A model generated the notes under the pieces. The model saw only the letters and a program-made list of their open reading frames with translations, was not told where the DNA came from and searched no databases. A stretch of 64,000 nucleotides of DNA from contig CP000700.1 of the NCBI GenBank assembly GCA_000016765.1, positions 246,229 to 310,228 of the forward strand. Direction: 5' to 3'. The translations under genes were made by a program, and so were the position numbers. This document shows positions 38,044 to 47,812 of the stretch, one piece after another; position 1 is the first letter of the stretch; each line of letters opens with the position of its first letter. This DNA is from Rhizorhabdus wittichii RW1. Lineage in GTDB: Bacteria; Pseudomonadota; Alphaproteobacteria; Sphingomonadales; Sphingomonadaceae.

Positions 38044-39905
38044 TGCGCCTCGCGCTCGCAATCAGTCTCGCGGTCCTGGCCGGGGCCAGCTTCCCCGCGC
38101 AGGCGCAGACCACGCTGGAGGAAGCGCGCGAGCAGGGAAAGGCGATGGGAGCCGCGGCCAAGGCCAATCCGGTCCTGGTGCCCAGCGACAACGCGCAGGC
38201 GGAAGCCGTGCCGGGGTTCTCTGGGACGACCCTCCCGCAGGGCAGCTATTTCGATGATCCGGACAAGCTGATCAACGATGCACAAGCGCTCAAGTCGAGC
38301 AGCGAGCAGTACCAGATCACGACCGACAGCAGCCATGTGCGCCCGACCTTCAGCAATGCCGAGATCCTCTCGACGACTAATCGAGCGACCACCATTGAGG
38401 AGGATCCCTCCACCTATCTGGCGGGCGAGGCTTACGGCGGGACGAGCGGAAGCTGCACCGCGCTTCCGCCTGGATCGGGCACGAGCGGCTATTATGAGGC
38501 GAGTTGCAACGCGGGCGCCAAGGTAACGACCAACGCCCGCAGTTGCACCGTCAACCTGGATGTGCGCACCGAGAAGCGCACGATCTACACTTATTATGCG
38601 GGACGTTTGAGTTTCCTGCCGAGCGATGGCGGCCCCTATCCGGCCCGTGCCGCGTTCGACGATGAAATCGCTTCGGGAGTCTGCTGGGAAAGCCGACCCA
38701 TCGACTATTGCGACAATATGGCTGCCTATGGCTATACGGCGGCCGACACCTGCAAGAGCCTGGGTCACACGGCCGTCGAGGTGAAGTGCAGCGCTGAAGC
38801 GCAAGGGATTACGCAAGGCGCCTATCACCCCGGCACGGTGATTTCGACCGGCAACTACTGGCTGACCAGGCAGGAGGAACCGGCGGTTCCCGTCATCACC
38901 CGCAACGAGGGTTTCTGCGCGGCCTATACCGGCGACAGCAACTGCACGCTGGAATCGGAGATCTGCACGGCAAGCGATCCGGTTACCCGGATCGTCGATG
39001 GCGTGCCTGTCACGCAGCCGTGCTGGGCGTGGCAGCGCAGCTACCAGTGCCACACCATTTCGTCGGCCAACGACTGCTCGGAACTCGAAGCCAATGGCAG
39101 TTGCACCTATCAGCGCACCGAATGCCTGGACGAGGATCCTGACGGCGGACCCTGCAAGGTCCAGGAGAAGATCTATCGCTGCCCGACGCCGTCGGGCACC
39201 TCGGCCGACGCCCCGCAATATATCTGCGGCAACGACGTCTATTGCATCAACGGCGACTGCGAGCCGATCGAACGGCAGGCTTCGACCGAATTCAAGGACG
39301 CGCTGGTGGCGCTGCACTCGATCGACCAGGCCGGCAAGGAGTTCGACGAAACCAATTACCGGGTGTTTTCGGGCACACGCGAGACCTGCCATAAGCCGGT
39401 ATTTGGCCTCATCAACTGCTGTGCCGGCAAGGTTTCGGGATTGGTGCCGGTAGCGGCGGGGGCGGCCGCTCTGGCGGGCGGGCCGGCTGCGATCGCGGCC
39501 TTCGCCACGCCGTTCCTCGTGTTGTTCGCCTGTTCTCAGGACGAGATGAGGCTCGATATCAAGGACCGGATGGGCTTTTGCCACAAACTGGGCACCTACT
39601 GCTCATCGAGTTTCCTGGGCATCTGCAAGACCAAGCGCACGGCCTATTGCTGCTTTGAAAGCAAGCTTTCGCGGATCCTGCAGGAGCAGGGCCGGGTGCA
39701 GTTGGGAAAGCCCTGGGGGGCGCCCAAGAAGGAGCAGTGCCAGGGTTTCACGATCGAGGAATTCGCCTCGCTCGACCTTTCGGTGATGGATTTCACCGAA
39801 ATCTATTCGGACTTCCTGGATGCAGCAAAGCTTCCCGACGAAGTCCAGACGATGACGGACATTCAGTCGAAGATACAGGATTACTATGATCTCCACGGCA
39901 AATGA
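38043..39905 (+). CDS. traN: Conjugative transfer mating-pair protein TraN
   Basis: A 620-residue secreted protein with a signal peptide (LAISLAVLAGASFPAQA) and many cysteines, matching F-type TraN, an outer-membrane protein for mating-pair stabilisation. The central variable part that recognises recipient surface proteins in F is different, as expected. Motifs ALPPGSGTSGYYEASCN and the CRDEMRL-like SQDEMRLDIKDRMGFCHKLG are seen near the C-terminal third. Confidence 0.94.
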   Translation: MRLALAISLAVLAGASFPAQAQTTLEEAREQGKAMGAAAKANPVLVPSDNAQAEAVPGFSGTTLPQGSYFDDPDKLINDAQALKSSSEQYQITTDSSHVRPTFSNAEILSTTNRATTIEEDPSTYLAGEAYGGTSGSCTALPPGSGTSGYYEASCNAGAKVTTNARSCTVNLDVRTEKRTIYTYYAGRLSFLPSDGGPYPARAAFDDEIASGVCWESRPIDYCDNMAAYGYTAADTCKSLGHTAVEVKCSAEAQGITQGAYHPGTVISTGNYWLTRQEEPAVPVITRNEGFCAAYTGDSNCTLESEICTASDPVTRIVDGVPVTQPCWAWQRSYQCHTISSANDCSELEANGSCTYQRTECLDEDPDGGPCKVQEKIYRCPTPSGTSADAPQYICGNDVYCINGDCEPIERQASTEFKDALVALHSIDQAGKEFDETNYRVFSGTRETCHKPVFGLINCCAGKVSGLVPVAAGAAALAGGPAAIAAFATPFLVLFACSQDEMRLDIKDRMGFCHKLGTYCSSSFLGICKTKRTAYCCFESKLSRILQEQGRVQLGKPWGAPKKEQCQGFTIEEFASLDLSVMDFTEIYSDFLDAAKLPDEVQTMTDIQSKIQDYYDLHGK

Positions 39906-40278
39906 TCCGGGGCTACCCCGCGATGCCGGGGACGAAAGCGCGATGACGGTTCTCGAGCTGTCGATCTTCGTCTGCGCCTTCCGCGCCCGCACCCCCATCC
40001 GAGCAACCGAGATTTTCGCGGTCATGAATGGCTGGTTCGGCGAGATGCCCGCCGATCAGGTCGCGCTGCTGGTCCCCGGAATGGTGAGCCGTGGCTGGCT
40101 GACGCCGGTCGGCGGGGCCGTGAAGGCGAGCGAGCAGGGCCGCCGCGCTGCGCGGCCGCTCGTGGAGGGAATTATCCGGATGCTCGATCAAGGCACCCGG
40201 CTCATCGACGTGGCGCTGATGATGTCGGTGCTGCGCCTTACCAGGGGAGAATTGGACAATGGCCCTGCCGATACTTGA
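39886..40278 (+). CDS. Hypothetical protein downstream of traN
   Basis: A 130-residue soluble, mostly helical protein. It overlaps traN by 20 bases. The region TEIFAVMNGWFGEMPADQV and MVSRGWLTPVGGAVKASEQG resembles a winged-helix-like segment, but I recognise no family. The ATG at 39943 (MTVLELS) is an alternative start. Confidence 0.65.
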   Translation: MISTANDPGLPRDAGDESAMTVLELSIFVCAFRARTPIRATEIFAVMNGWFGEMPADQVALLVPGMVSRGWLTPVGGAVKASEQGRRAARPLVEGIIRMLDQGTRLIDVALMMSVLRLTRGELDNGPADT

Positions 40279-40510
40279 TCCCGTCATCTTCGCCTTGGTG
40301 CTGACGCTGACGGGCCCAGGCGCACAGCCGCCGCCCGAGCCTGCGACGGCGAGAAGTTCGCCGTGCCGCGCAGCGAAGGACACCGACCCGTCCGATTGCT
40401 GCGTCCACCCCCCGGCGCTCGACCCGTCGGCCGCCCGCCCTTCCGCGCCTCACTTTGCCGCTGCGCCACAGCCGCAGGAAAGGATCCCGAGCCATGTCGA
40501 AGTTCACTAG
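40259..40510 (+). CDS. Possible small secreted or membrane protein
   Basis: An 83-residue frame whose ATG follows GGGGAGA, overlapping the end of the previous gene by 20 bases and the start of traF by 17. It has a hydrophobic start (PVIFALVLTLTGPG) and a Pro/Ala-rich tail with three Cys. It would fill a 215-base gap that is otherwise non-coding, but composition is atypical, so it may be spurious. Confidence 0.4.
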   Translation: MALPILDPVIFALVLTLTGPGAQPPPEPATARSSPCRAAKDTDPSDCCVHPPALDPSAARPSAPHFAAAPQPQERIPSHVEVH

Positions 40511-41309
40511 GATTTGCGCAGTGGTTCTGGCGCTGATGCCCATGGCTGTTGACGCGCAGGAGGCAGGGGCAGGCCGCGACACGATCGACGGGCAATCGCC
40601 CGACGACTTCTATTGTGGCGAGCGCCGCCTGGGGCAATGGTTCTATTGCTCGAAACCCAAGCCGCGCGAGACCCGCCCAGCGTCGCCGCAGGCGCCCGAG
40701 CCCTCGGCTGCCGAACGCATGGCCGCGATTGCGAAGGAGCTCGATGAGCTCAAGGCCCGCGCGATCCTTGACCCCTCCGAAGAGAATGTCATCGCCTATG
40801 TGCGCTTCCAGCGCGAGCAGCTCGACCGGGCCTCGACTTTCGCCGATACGTGGCAGCGCGCTCTCTGGCAGCATCCCGACATCGACTACACGCTGCAGCG
40901 TCCGGTTTCGACGGTCGGCAAACGGGCCTGGCTCGACAATCGCAAGGCGGATCGGGATGCTGTCCTGACGAGCCTCGGCCAGCGCTACGGGCTTTTCTAT
41001 TTCTATGCGCAAAGCTGCGGCGCCTGCGAGCTCTTCGCGCCGATCCTGCGCTCGGTCGCCGACAGCCATCGGATGGCGGTCATGGCGGTCTCGATGGATG
41101 GTGGCCCGAACAAGGAATTTCCCAACTATGTCGTCGACACGGGCCAGCGTGCCCGCATGGGACTGACCGGCAACGAGACGCCGGCGCTGGTCCTGTTCGA
41201 CACCCAGACGAAGCGGACGATCCCGGTCGGGTACGGCATCCTCAGCGCCGATGAGATCATGGACCGGATCTTCATGCTCACCAACACCAAGGTGGGGAGT
41301 GACTACTGA
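40494..41309 (+). CDS. traF: Conjugative transfer protein TraF (thioredoxin-like)
   Basis: A 271-residue secreted protein with signal peptide (ICAVVLALMPMAVDA), an N-terminal GWxWY-like FYCGERRLGQWFYC segment and a thioredoxin domain with active-site C175-G-A-C178 in FYAQSCGACELF. F TraF typically lacks a redox CxxC, while many relatives keep it, as here. It overlaps traH by one base and works in pilus assembly. Confidence 0.95.
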   Translation: MSKFTRICAVVLALMPMAVDAQEAGAGRDTIDGQSPDDFYCGERRLGQWFYCSKPKPRETRPASPQAPEPSAAERMAAIAKELDELKARAILDPSEENVIAYVRFQREQLDRASTFADTWQRALWQHPDIDYTLQRPVSTVGKRAWLDNRKADRDAVLTSLGQRYGLFYFYAQSCGACELFAPILRSVADSHRMAVMAVSMDGGPNKEFPNYVVDTGQRARMGLTGNETPALVLFDTQTKRTIPVGYGILSADEIMDRIFMLTNTKVGSDY

Positions 41310-42772
41310 TGGCACGCAAGAGTTCCGGACGGGCACGGGCGGCGATCCGGCGCCTCGCTCATGGCGCCGCCATATTGGCGGCATCGCATTTCGCGCTGGT
41401 GGGCGTTGCCCATGCCGATGTCGCGGGCCAGATGAACAGCTTCTTCAACGACGCGGGCGGTGCGGCCAATGTGACGGGCCCAAGCGCCTTCCAGGGCCAG
41501 TCGGCCGGCTACTATTCGATGGGCAACGTCTGGACGCGCTTCCCGCAGAAATCGGTGTCGCCGTTCAACCTGCAGTTGCCCAGTGCCCGGGCGGGCTGCG
41601 GCGGCATCGACCTCTTTTCCGGGTCCTTCTCCTTCATCAATGCCTCCGAGATCGTGGCGATGCTCAAGGCCACCGCCAACAACGCACTTGGCTTTGCCTT
41701 CAAGCTCGCGATTGATTCCGTATCTCCGGAAATCGGCAAGGTGATGGACGAGTTCAGCCAGAAGGCGCAGCTCCTCAACCAGATGAACATCTCGAGCTGC
41801 GAGACCGCGCAGGCGCTGGTTGGCGGCATCTGGCCGCAGATGGACACCACCCGCTCGACCATCTGCGAAGCCATCGGCAACAGCCAGGGCATATTCTCGG
41901 ACTGGGCCGCCTCACGGCAGGGCTGCAACAACGGCAACCAGCGCGATAACACGATCGCCGGAAACAGCGATGCGTCGATGAAGGACCAGCTTGTCGGCGA
42001 GCCGCATAACTATACCTGGGAGGCCTTGAAGAAGGCAGGCAAGTTCGGCGCGTTCGACCAGAGCTTCTCCGAATTCATCATGACCCTGGTCGGCACGGTA
42101 ATCACGAAGCCGTCGGACGATCCGAGTGTCGGCGGCAAGGTCGTGATGATCGGCCCGGCCGAAGACGCCGTGGTAACCGCGCTTCTGGATGGTACGGCCG
42201 ATGCGCCGCCGGTGAAGCTCCTCAAATGCAACGACGAGAACTGCTACGAGGTCGGCGAGCAGACGCTGTCGGTGCCAGCATCGTCCGCGTTACGCCCGCG
42301 GATCGAAGCGCTGATCCAGTCGATGAACGACAAGATCCGCAGCGATACGCCACTCGATGCCGCGGAAAAGCAGCTTCTGAACATCGCGACGGTGCCGATT
42401 TTCAAGATCCTGAGCGTCCAGGCTTATGCGCATTACTCGCTGTCGCCCGGCGAGATCCAGGCAATGTCAGAGATCGTCGCGGTCGACCTGTTGACCGCTA
42501 TGCTCGACAATATGATGGACCGGGTCGAGCAAAGCCAGGTTCATTACCAGACCTTCGACCAGGCTACCGCGGCCCAGTGGAAGGCGCAGATCGCCGCTGC
42601 CCGCGCTAAATACGCGCAGCGCGACGTCAAGCTCAACAACAAGCTGCAGGTCACGATGCAGCTCATCAACCGCAGCATGATGCTCGAGTCCACCCTGCAG
42701 AATTCGATGACGCCGGGCATGGCTTCGGCGCTGACCTTCTCGCGCGGGCTGAGCTCGCAGGGGCTGAACTGA
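41309..42772 (+). CDS. traH: Conjugative transfer protein TraH
   Basis: A 487-residue secreted protein. A signal peptide ends near residue 37 (VGVAHA), followed by the TraH pattern SPFNLQLPSARAGCGGIDLF and SGSFSFINASEIVAMLK, and NISSCETAQALVGGIWPQM. Periplasmic or outer-membrane-associated, needed for pilus extension with TraF. Confidence 0.96.
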   Translation: MARKSSGRARAAIRRLAHGAAILAASHFALVGVAHADVAGQMNSFFNDAGGAANVTGPSAFQGQSAGYYSMGNVWTRFPQKSVSPFNLQLPSARAGCGGIDLFSGSFSFINASEIVAMLKATANNALGFAFKLAIDSVSPEIGKVMDEFSQKAQLLNQMNISSCETAQALVGGIWPQMDTTRSTICEAIGNSQGIFSDWAASRQGCNNGNQRDNTIAGNSDASMKDQLVGEPHNYTWEALKKAGKFGAFDQSFSEFIMTLVGTVITKPSDDPSVGGKVVMIGPAEDAVVTALLDGTADAPPVKLLKCNDENCYEVGEQTLSVPASSALRPRIEALIQSMNDKIRSDTPLDAAEKQLLNIATVPIFKILSVQAYAHYSLSPGEIQAMSEIVAVDLLTAMLDNMMDRVEQSQVHYQTFDQATAAQWKAQIAAARAKYAQRDVKLNNKLQVTMQLINRSMMLESTLQNSMTPGMASALTFSRGLSSQGLN

Positions 42773-42788
42773 AGCCGGGGAACAGGCG

Positions 42789-45605
42789 ATGCTAGAGGTC
42801 TTCACGGTCGGTGGCGGCGAATATCTGGTCAACACCTTCAATGCTGTAGCGGCCTGGTCAGGGGGCGGGGGCTATCGCGCGCTGCTCCGGGTCGTAATGG
42901 TCATGGGCCTCATCTACTCGCTTCTCGTTGTGGCCTTCACGCTCAACTACAAAGCGTGGATGAACTGGTTCCTCCAGGCCACGGCGATCTATCTGTGCCT
43001 TATGGTGCCGACCGTCGACATCAAGGTGACAGACCGGGTAAATCCGTCGCTCGCGCCGGCAACGATAGACAATGTGCCGTTAGGGCTAGGCGTGCTGGCC
43101 AGCTTCACCACGCAGATCGGCGACTGGATGACACGCACCGCCGAGACCGTGTTCGTGATGCCCGGCGAGCTTAATTACACGACAAATGGCATGGTTTATG
43201 GCGCGCGTCTGTTCGACGCGACGCGCAACTTCGTGATCCGCGACGCCGAGTTTGCGACCAATCTCGAGAAGCATTTCAAGAACTGTGTGTTCGGCGACGT
43301 CATGCTCAACCAGAAATCGCTGACCGAGCTGTCGAAGGCGCAGGATCTGTGGGCTGCGATCGGCCCGGGTTCGGAAGCGCGCTCCCAGGAATGGTTGGAA
43401 AAGGACGGCAGCGGCGCGGTCACGAGCTATATCGTGACGTGCCGCCAGGCCTATGACGGTCTTTCGGGTCAGTGGGCCAACATGATCGAGGCCAATACCC
43501 CGATCTGGGCGAAAGAGGTCTACCCCAAGCTCAGCAACGCGCTTGCTGCCGACAAGCTGAAGCATGATGTTCCCATCGTGAACCAGGCGTTCACGGGGTC
43601 GGGAAGCAGCTACGCTGACTATATGCGGCAGAACACCGCGATCAACGCATTCATGCAGGCGCGCAACTCCATGGCGGGTGGCACGGGGGCGGCGGCAATC
43701 GACACGTTCGCGCAGACCCGTGCCGACGTACAGGCGCGCAACACCTATAATTCGATTGCGCAACAGGCGATGGCCTGGGTGCCTATCCTCAACATCGTTC
43801 TGACAGTCGTATTCTTTGCGATGTTCCCGGTCATCTTCCCGCTCTTCCTCATGCCGCAAACCGGGCTGAGCGCGCTGAAGGGCTACGCTGTCGGCTTCTT
43901 CTACCTGGCTGCCTGGGGCCCGCTTTACGTGATCCTGCACATGATCTGCATGACGCGCGCCGAGACCGCGGCGACCGGCATCGCATCGGGCGGCGTTACG
44001 CTCGGCACTTTCGCAGGCATCGGCGCCGTGAACGGTGAGACTGCGACGATCGCAGGGTTCATGCTGATGTCGGTCCCGTTCCTCGCGGCCGGACTGGCAC
44101 GCGGCGCGATGTCTATCGCCGGCCAGTCCATGTCCATGCTCGCGCCCGCACAGAACGCCGCCGAAGCCGCTGCCCTCGAACAGACGACGGGCAACTATTC
44201 CTATGGGAATGTCAGCTGGGCAAATTCGACGTCCAACATGCAGCAGAGCGACCAGTGGACCAAGGCGCCGAGCTATATGGGCGGCGCGCCGATGACAAGT
44301 TGGCGCCAGGACAATGGCGCGCTGATCAATGGCTTCGGCAACGGGCAGGAGGTCTTCGATACGGGCGGCGCCATTTCACGCCTGGCGTTTACGCCAACGA
44401 TGTCGTCGGGCGCCGTCGCCGAATGGCGCGAAATGGCGAACGAGGCGCACCGTCAGTCGCAGGCCTATGAAAACGCCGCAAACGACATTCTGACCTCGAC
44501 CCATACCAATCGCAGCGCATTCGGAACCTCGACCGAGCGGTCGTCGGGATGGGATTCGAGCAGCGGCCGCCAGGCCAACACTTCGATCGAACAGTTCGAC
44601 CGGAGAACAGGAAGCAGTTCTCAGGGGCTGGAAGACCGATCCTCGACGAGCCATTCCGAACGGGTTTCAGATAGTCATGATCGAAGTGCAGTTACTGCAG
44701 ACGTCGTAACCGGCAGACTCTCGGCAGGACTGGGAGGTCCGCAAGCGGGAGGTTCGGGCACGAAGGGCGGCAATGGTGGCAGGTTTGGACGCCTCCCAGG
44801 GATCTCAGGAGACGTATCTAAGTCTGGAACGCAGCAAGAGCAGCTGCAAAGAAGCACAGGACAGACCAATTCCACCGATAGCTCCAACACCGCTTCCAGC
44901 GGGATACGCGACGAGCATTCGAACGGCACCGGCGCGAGCTCCTCGGACGGTACCTACAGTCGGAGTGGCGTGTTCAGTCGCGCCTCGCAGACTTCGTCGG
45001 CTTCGGTGAGCACTGAAGACGCTCTCTCCCGCGCGCGCTCATATCAGGAGTCCGCGCGCAAGCTGGAGGAACTGTCCCAGCAGCTGTCTCGCGACGCCAG
45101 TTGGGCCGAGAGCCATGGCATGCAACTCAGCACGAACCTCAGCCAGGACCTCGCGAACTGGTACCGTGCGCAACAGGCGGCAAATCCTGGTCTGGATGCT
45201 CCCGAAATCTGGGCGACGGACCTTTCCGAGCATCAGCGCAGTGTCCGGGATGAGATGGTCCAGCGATGGATGTCGGAAAAGCGGGAGGCGATCTACGAGG
45301 AAATCCGCGGAAGCCTGAACGAGCCGGATCTCGTCGATGTGCACCGCACCAGCGTATCGTCCGCAGCCGATGTCAGGGCGACCTATCATCCGCATGGTGC
45401 TGGCGGCATTCCGGCCGGGCCTAGTGCAGGCGATCCCGGCGCAGCAGCTGCTGTGATTTCGTCAGGCAAAGCTGCGCTAGACGGGGATCGAGCAGCCGCA
45501 CAAGCGGGTAGAGCTTCCAATATGCAGGGCGCCTCCCGCATTCAGTCGGAGGTGAATGAGGGCCACAATAAGGGTTTCTTCCTGGATCCCGAGCTTCGGA
45601 AATGA
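42789..45605 (+). CDS. traG: Conjugative transfer protein TraG
   Basis: A 938-residue protein. The N-terminal half has membrane segments near residues 37-77, 325-390 and 420-445 (VVMVMGLIYSLLVVAFTL, IVLTVVFFAMFPVIFPLFLM) and is the pilus/mating-pair part of F TraG. The C-terminal part is hydrophilic, with a Ser/Gly-rich low-complexity stretch at about 595-735, then a helical region. In F the periplasmic tail mediates entry exclusion with TraS. It is the last gene of the operon, which ends here. Confidence 0.94.
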   Translation: MLEVFTVGGGEYLVNTFNAVAAWSGGGGYRALLRVVMVMGLIYSLLVVAFTLNYKAWMNWFLQATAIYLCLMVPTVDIKVTDRVNPSLAPATIDNVPLGLGVLASFTTQIGDWMTRTAETVFVMPGELNYTTNGMVYGARLFDATRNFVIRDAEFATNLEKHFKNCVFGDVMLNQKSLTELSKAQDLWAAIGPGSEARSQEWLEKDGSGAVTSYIVTCRQAYDGLSGQWANMIEANTPIWAKEVYPKLSNALAADKLKHDVPIVNQAFTGSGSSYADYMRQNTAINAFMQARNSMAGGTGAAAIDTFAQTRADVQARNTYNSIAQQAMAWVPILNIVLTVVFFAMFPVIFPLFLMPQTGLSALKGYAVGFFYLAAWGPLYVILHMICMTRAETAATGIASGGVTLGTFAGIGAVNGETATIAGFMLMSVPFLAAGLARGAMSIAGQSMSMLAPAQNAAEAAALEQTTGNYSYGNVSWANSTSNMQQSDQWTKAPSYMGGAPMTSWRQDNGALINGFGNGQEVFDTGGAISRLAFTPTMSSGAVAEWREMANEAHRQSQAYENAANDILTSTHTNRSAFGTSTERSSGWDSSSGRQANTSIEQFDRRTGSSSQGLEDRSSTSHSERVSDSHDRSAVTADVVTGRLSAGLGGPQAGGSGTKGGNGGRFGRLPGISGDVSKSGTQQEQLQRSTGQTNSTDSSNTASSGIRDEHSNGTGASSSDGTYSRSGVFSRASQTSSASVSTEDALSRARSYQESARKLEELSQQLSRDASWAESHGMQLSTNLSQDLANWYRAQQAANPGLDAPEIWATDLSEHQRSVRDEMVQRWMSEKREAIYEEIRGSLNEPDLVDVHRTSVSSAADVRATYHPHGAGGIPAGPSAGDPGAAAAVISSGKAALDGDRAAAQAGRASNMQGASRIQSEVNEGHNKGFFLDPELRK

Positions 45606-45613
45606 GCGATGAA

Positions 45614-45814
45614 CTACATCAAAAACCAATAGCCGAGCGCGCCCGCTGCCACTCCGTAAGCAAGCAGATAGCCAATCTTGCCCCCGAGCGTAACTTTCCC
45701 CTCTTCGTCAGTAAATGGCTCGAGGCTCGGAATCGGTTCATCAACCTTACCCGTGATGATCGGGCCACCGGTCAAACCTTGGGTGCGGATGTAGGTATCG
45801 ATGTCGAACGACAT
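45614..45814 (-). CDS. Small membrane-anchored protein
   Basis: A 66-residue protein: a hydrophilic N-terminus (MSFDIDTYIRTQGLTGGPII) and one C-terminal membrane helix (LAYGVAAGALGYWFLM). The ATG follows GGAGATTTCT, a good ribosome binding site. It ends nine bases after traG, convergent with it. Possibly a surface- or entry-exclusion-like small protein, but that is only a guess from position. Confidence 0.6.
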   Translation of the reverse strand: MSFDIDTYIRTQGLTGGPIITGKVDEPIPSLEPFTDEEGKVTLGGKIGYLLAYGVAAGALGYWFLM

Positions 45815-45887
45815 AGAAATCTCCTAAGCCCCGAAAATATACCCGAAACGCCGCCACCTCTCAAGTCCTGGCGACGGACAACGAACC

Positions 45888-46205
45888 TTGCTTAGGCCAA
45901 ATTTAACCCCGGTTGGCGACACGCTTCCTAAGGACCTCGACCTGTCGAGCAACCTCGCATTTTTGTTCTCGTGGTTCCTCGTTTCAGCGTTAGGGCTGCT
46001 GCCGCTGTTCGGCGAAACGCTCCCACGTGATCCCACACCTTCCGCGTCGGCACTGATCGTCTTTTTCGTTGCTGTTGGATCGGCCGCCGTGCTCAGGCGG
46101 CACTACAGCTGGGTTGGCCTCGTCATGCACGTCTCCAGCCAGATTTTCATGTGGCTATCCGTGTTCTGCGTTTCGCTCGCGGGCGTCCTTTATGCGGCCG
46201 GATAG
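45888..46205 (+). CDS. Hypothetical membrane protein
   Basis: Up to 105 residues with three hydrophobic segments (LFSWFLVSALGLLPLF, SALIVFFVAVGSAAVL and SQIFMWLSVFCVSLAGVLY). The only start upstream is a TTG without a good ribosome binding site, so the beginning is uncertain. No family is recognised. Confidence 0.5.
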   Translation: MLRPNLTPVGDTLPKDLDLSSNLAFLFSWFLVSALGLLPLFGETLPRDPTPSASALIVFFVAVGSAAVLRRHYSWVGLVMHVSSQIFMWLSVFCVSLAGVLYAAG

Positions 46206-46378
46206 AGGCAGGGCACAGGTCTTGAATCCGCGGAAAACGAAACACATTTTTCTGATCGTGGGCCGGGCTTGTCGCGCTGAACGACAGGCCGGCGCACCGG
46301 GCGTGCTCGGTGTTGCGGTTCGCTATAAGCCTCTCGCTGCGCCAGCGCGATCTGTCGTCTTAATCGATGGAGAGAGCT

Positions 46379-47104
46379 ATGGATTCATTGTTCAATCGGA
46401 CGATGCCTTCGCAGCGCAGGGCAAGCCCCATCGACCGGGGCTTCGATGCCGGCCTGCGAAACCACATGATCGGCATCTATCGCAACATGGCGCTTGGTCT
46501 TGCCCTTACCGGTCTGGTCGCGTTTGGCGTTGCGTCCACGCCGGCCTTGTACGAGCCCATCTTCGGCACGCCGCTAAAGTGGGTGGCGATCTTTGCGCCT
46601 CTGGCTTTCGTACTTCTGCTATCATTCGGCCTACATCAGATGTCGGCCGCCATGGCCCAGACAGCCTATTTCGTCTTCGCCGGCGTCATGGGCATCTCGA
46701 TGGCCAGCATCTTCCTGATGTTCACGGGCGAGAGCATTGCGCTCGCCTTCTTTACGGCCGCTGCGGTGTTCGCGGCGATGAGCCTATGGGGCTATACCAC
46801 CGGCGCTGACCTGTCGCGTTGGGCCCCGATCCTGATGGTGGGTCTGCTCGCTGTCGTGGCGGCCAGCATCGTCACCCTGTTTCTGGGATCCTCGACGCTG
46901 CAGATGCTGTTCTCGATTGCGGGGATCGTGGTGTTCACCGGTCTGACGGCCTGGGATACGCAGCGTCTCAGGAACGAATATTACGCCTATGCCGGGCAGG
47001 AAGAGGCGGGCAAACTCGCCATCGTTGGCGCGCTCTCGCTCTATCTCAACCTGATCAACCTGTTCCAGTTGCTGCTGACCTTCATGGGTCAGCGGCGCGG
47101 GTAA
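46379..47104 (+). CDS. BAX inhibitor-1 / YccA family membrane protein
   Basis: A 241-residue protein with seven hydrophobic segments and the family ending LTAWDTQRLRNEYY and LSLYLNLINLFQLLL. It forms a calcium-leak-type channel in studied members and associates with FtsH-linked membrane quality control in others. The ATG at 46379 follows GGAGAGAG. It is followed eleven bases later by the HdeD gene, so both are likely one unit. Confidence 0.95.
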   Translation: MDSLFNRTMPSQRRASPIDRGFDAGLRNHMIGIYRNMALGLALTGLVAFGVASTPALYEPIFGTPLKWVAIFAPLAFVLLLSFGLHQMSAAMAQTAYFVFAGVMGISMASIFLMFTGESIALAFFTAAAVFAAMSLWGYTTGADLSRWAPILMVGLLAVVAASIVTLFLGSSTLQMLFSIAGIVVFTGLTAWDTQRLRNEYYAYAGQEEAGKLAIVGALSLYLNLINLFQLLLTFMGQRRG

Positions 47105-47115
47105 AGGAGGACGGC

Positions 47116-47739
47116 ATGCACGACACCTCGCTCTGGCGCGGCGTCCCGCTGGTGGCGCAAAACTGGAAATGGATGATGGTTCGCGGTGTCCTGGGTCTGG
47201 CGCTGGGCATAGCGGCGCTGCTGTTCCCTGCGGGCGCACTCTTTGCCTTCACGATGCTGTTTGCCGCTTTTGCTGGCGTCGACGGCATCGCTTCGCTGAT
47301 TGCCGGGATACAGGGCGCCGCGCACAAGGAGGACCGGTGGATCGCCTTGGTCCTGCGCGGCGTGCTCGGACTTGTAGCAGCCGGCCTCTTCGTAGCCTTG
47401 CCGCTGGAATTCACCGTCAGCTACGCGTTGGCGACACTGGTTCTGGTTGCGGTCTGGGCGATAGCGGTCGGCTTGCTCGAGATCGTCGCGGCGGTTCGAC
47501 TGCGCAAGGAAGTCCGAGGGGAAGTGCTCCTTGCCCTTTCCGGCGCGATCACCGTCGGGCTAGGCGTCGCGATACTGGTCCTGCTCTATCTGCAGCCGAT
47601 CGCCTCGATCCTGTCCGTCGCATGGCTTATCGGCGCCTGGGCCTTGCTCGGGGGCGGGCTATTGATCAGCCTTGCCTGGCGGCTGCGGGCTTCGGGACAG
47701 GGCAACAAGGGACCTGATCCAGAGGCGGTGGCGGCGTAA
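47116..47739 (+). CDS. hdeD: HdeD family acid-resistance membrane protein
   Basis: A 207-residue protein with six hydrophobic segments and HdeD/DUF308 repeats (WKWMMVRGVLGLALGIAALL and FTVSYALATLVLVAVWAIAV). In E. coli HdeD is an inner-membrane protein protecting from acid at high cell density. The ATG follows AAAGGAGG. A hairpin terminator follows. Confidence 0.92.
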   Translation: MHDTSLWRGVPLVAQNWKWMMVRGVLGLALGIAALLFPAGALFAFTMLFAAFAGVDGIASLIAGIQGAAHKEDRWIALVLRGVLGLVAAGLFVALPLEFTVSYALATLVLVAVWAIAVGLLEIVAAVRLRKEVRGEVLLALSGAITVGLGVAILVLLYLQPIASILSVAWLIGAWALLGGGLLISLAWRLRASGQGNKGPDPEAVAA

Positions 47740-47749
47740 AAGGAAGCGT

Positions 47750-47782
47750 GCGGCGACCCAAGTCGAAACTTGGGTTCGCCGC
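47750..47782. terminator. Hairpin between hdeD and the convergent acyl carrier protein gene
   Basis: GCGGCGACCCAAGT pairs with ACTTGGGTTCGCCGC (one bulge) across loop CGAA. There is no long T-run on either side; it probably works as a bidirectional terminator. Confidence 0.7.
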
Positions 47783-47812
47783 ATCGATCCCTAGGGTGGC
47801 GCCGCAGGCGCC

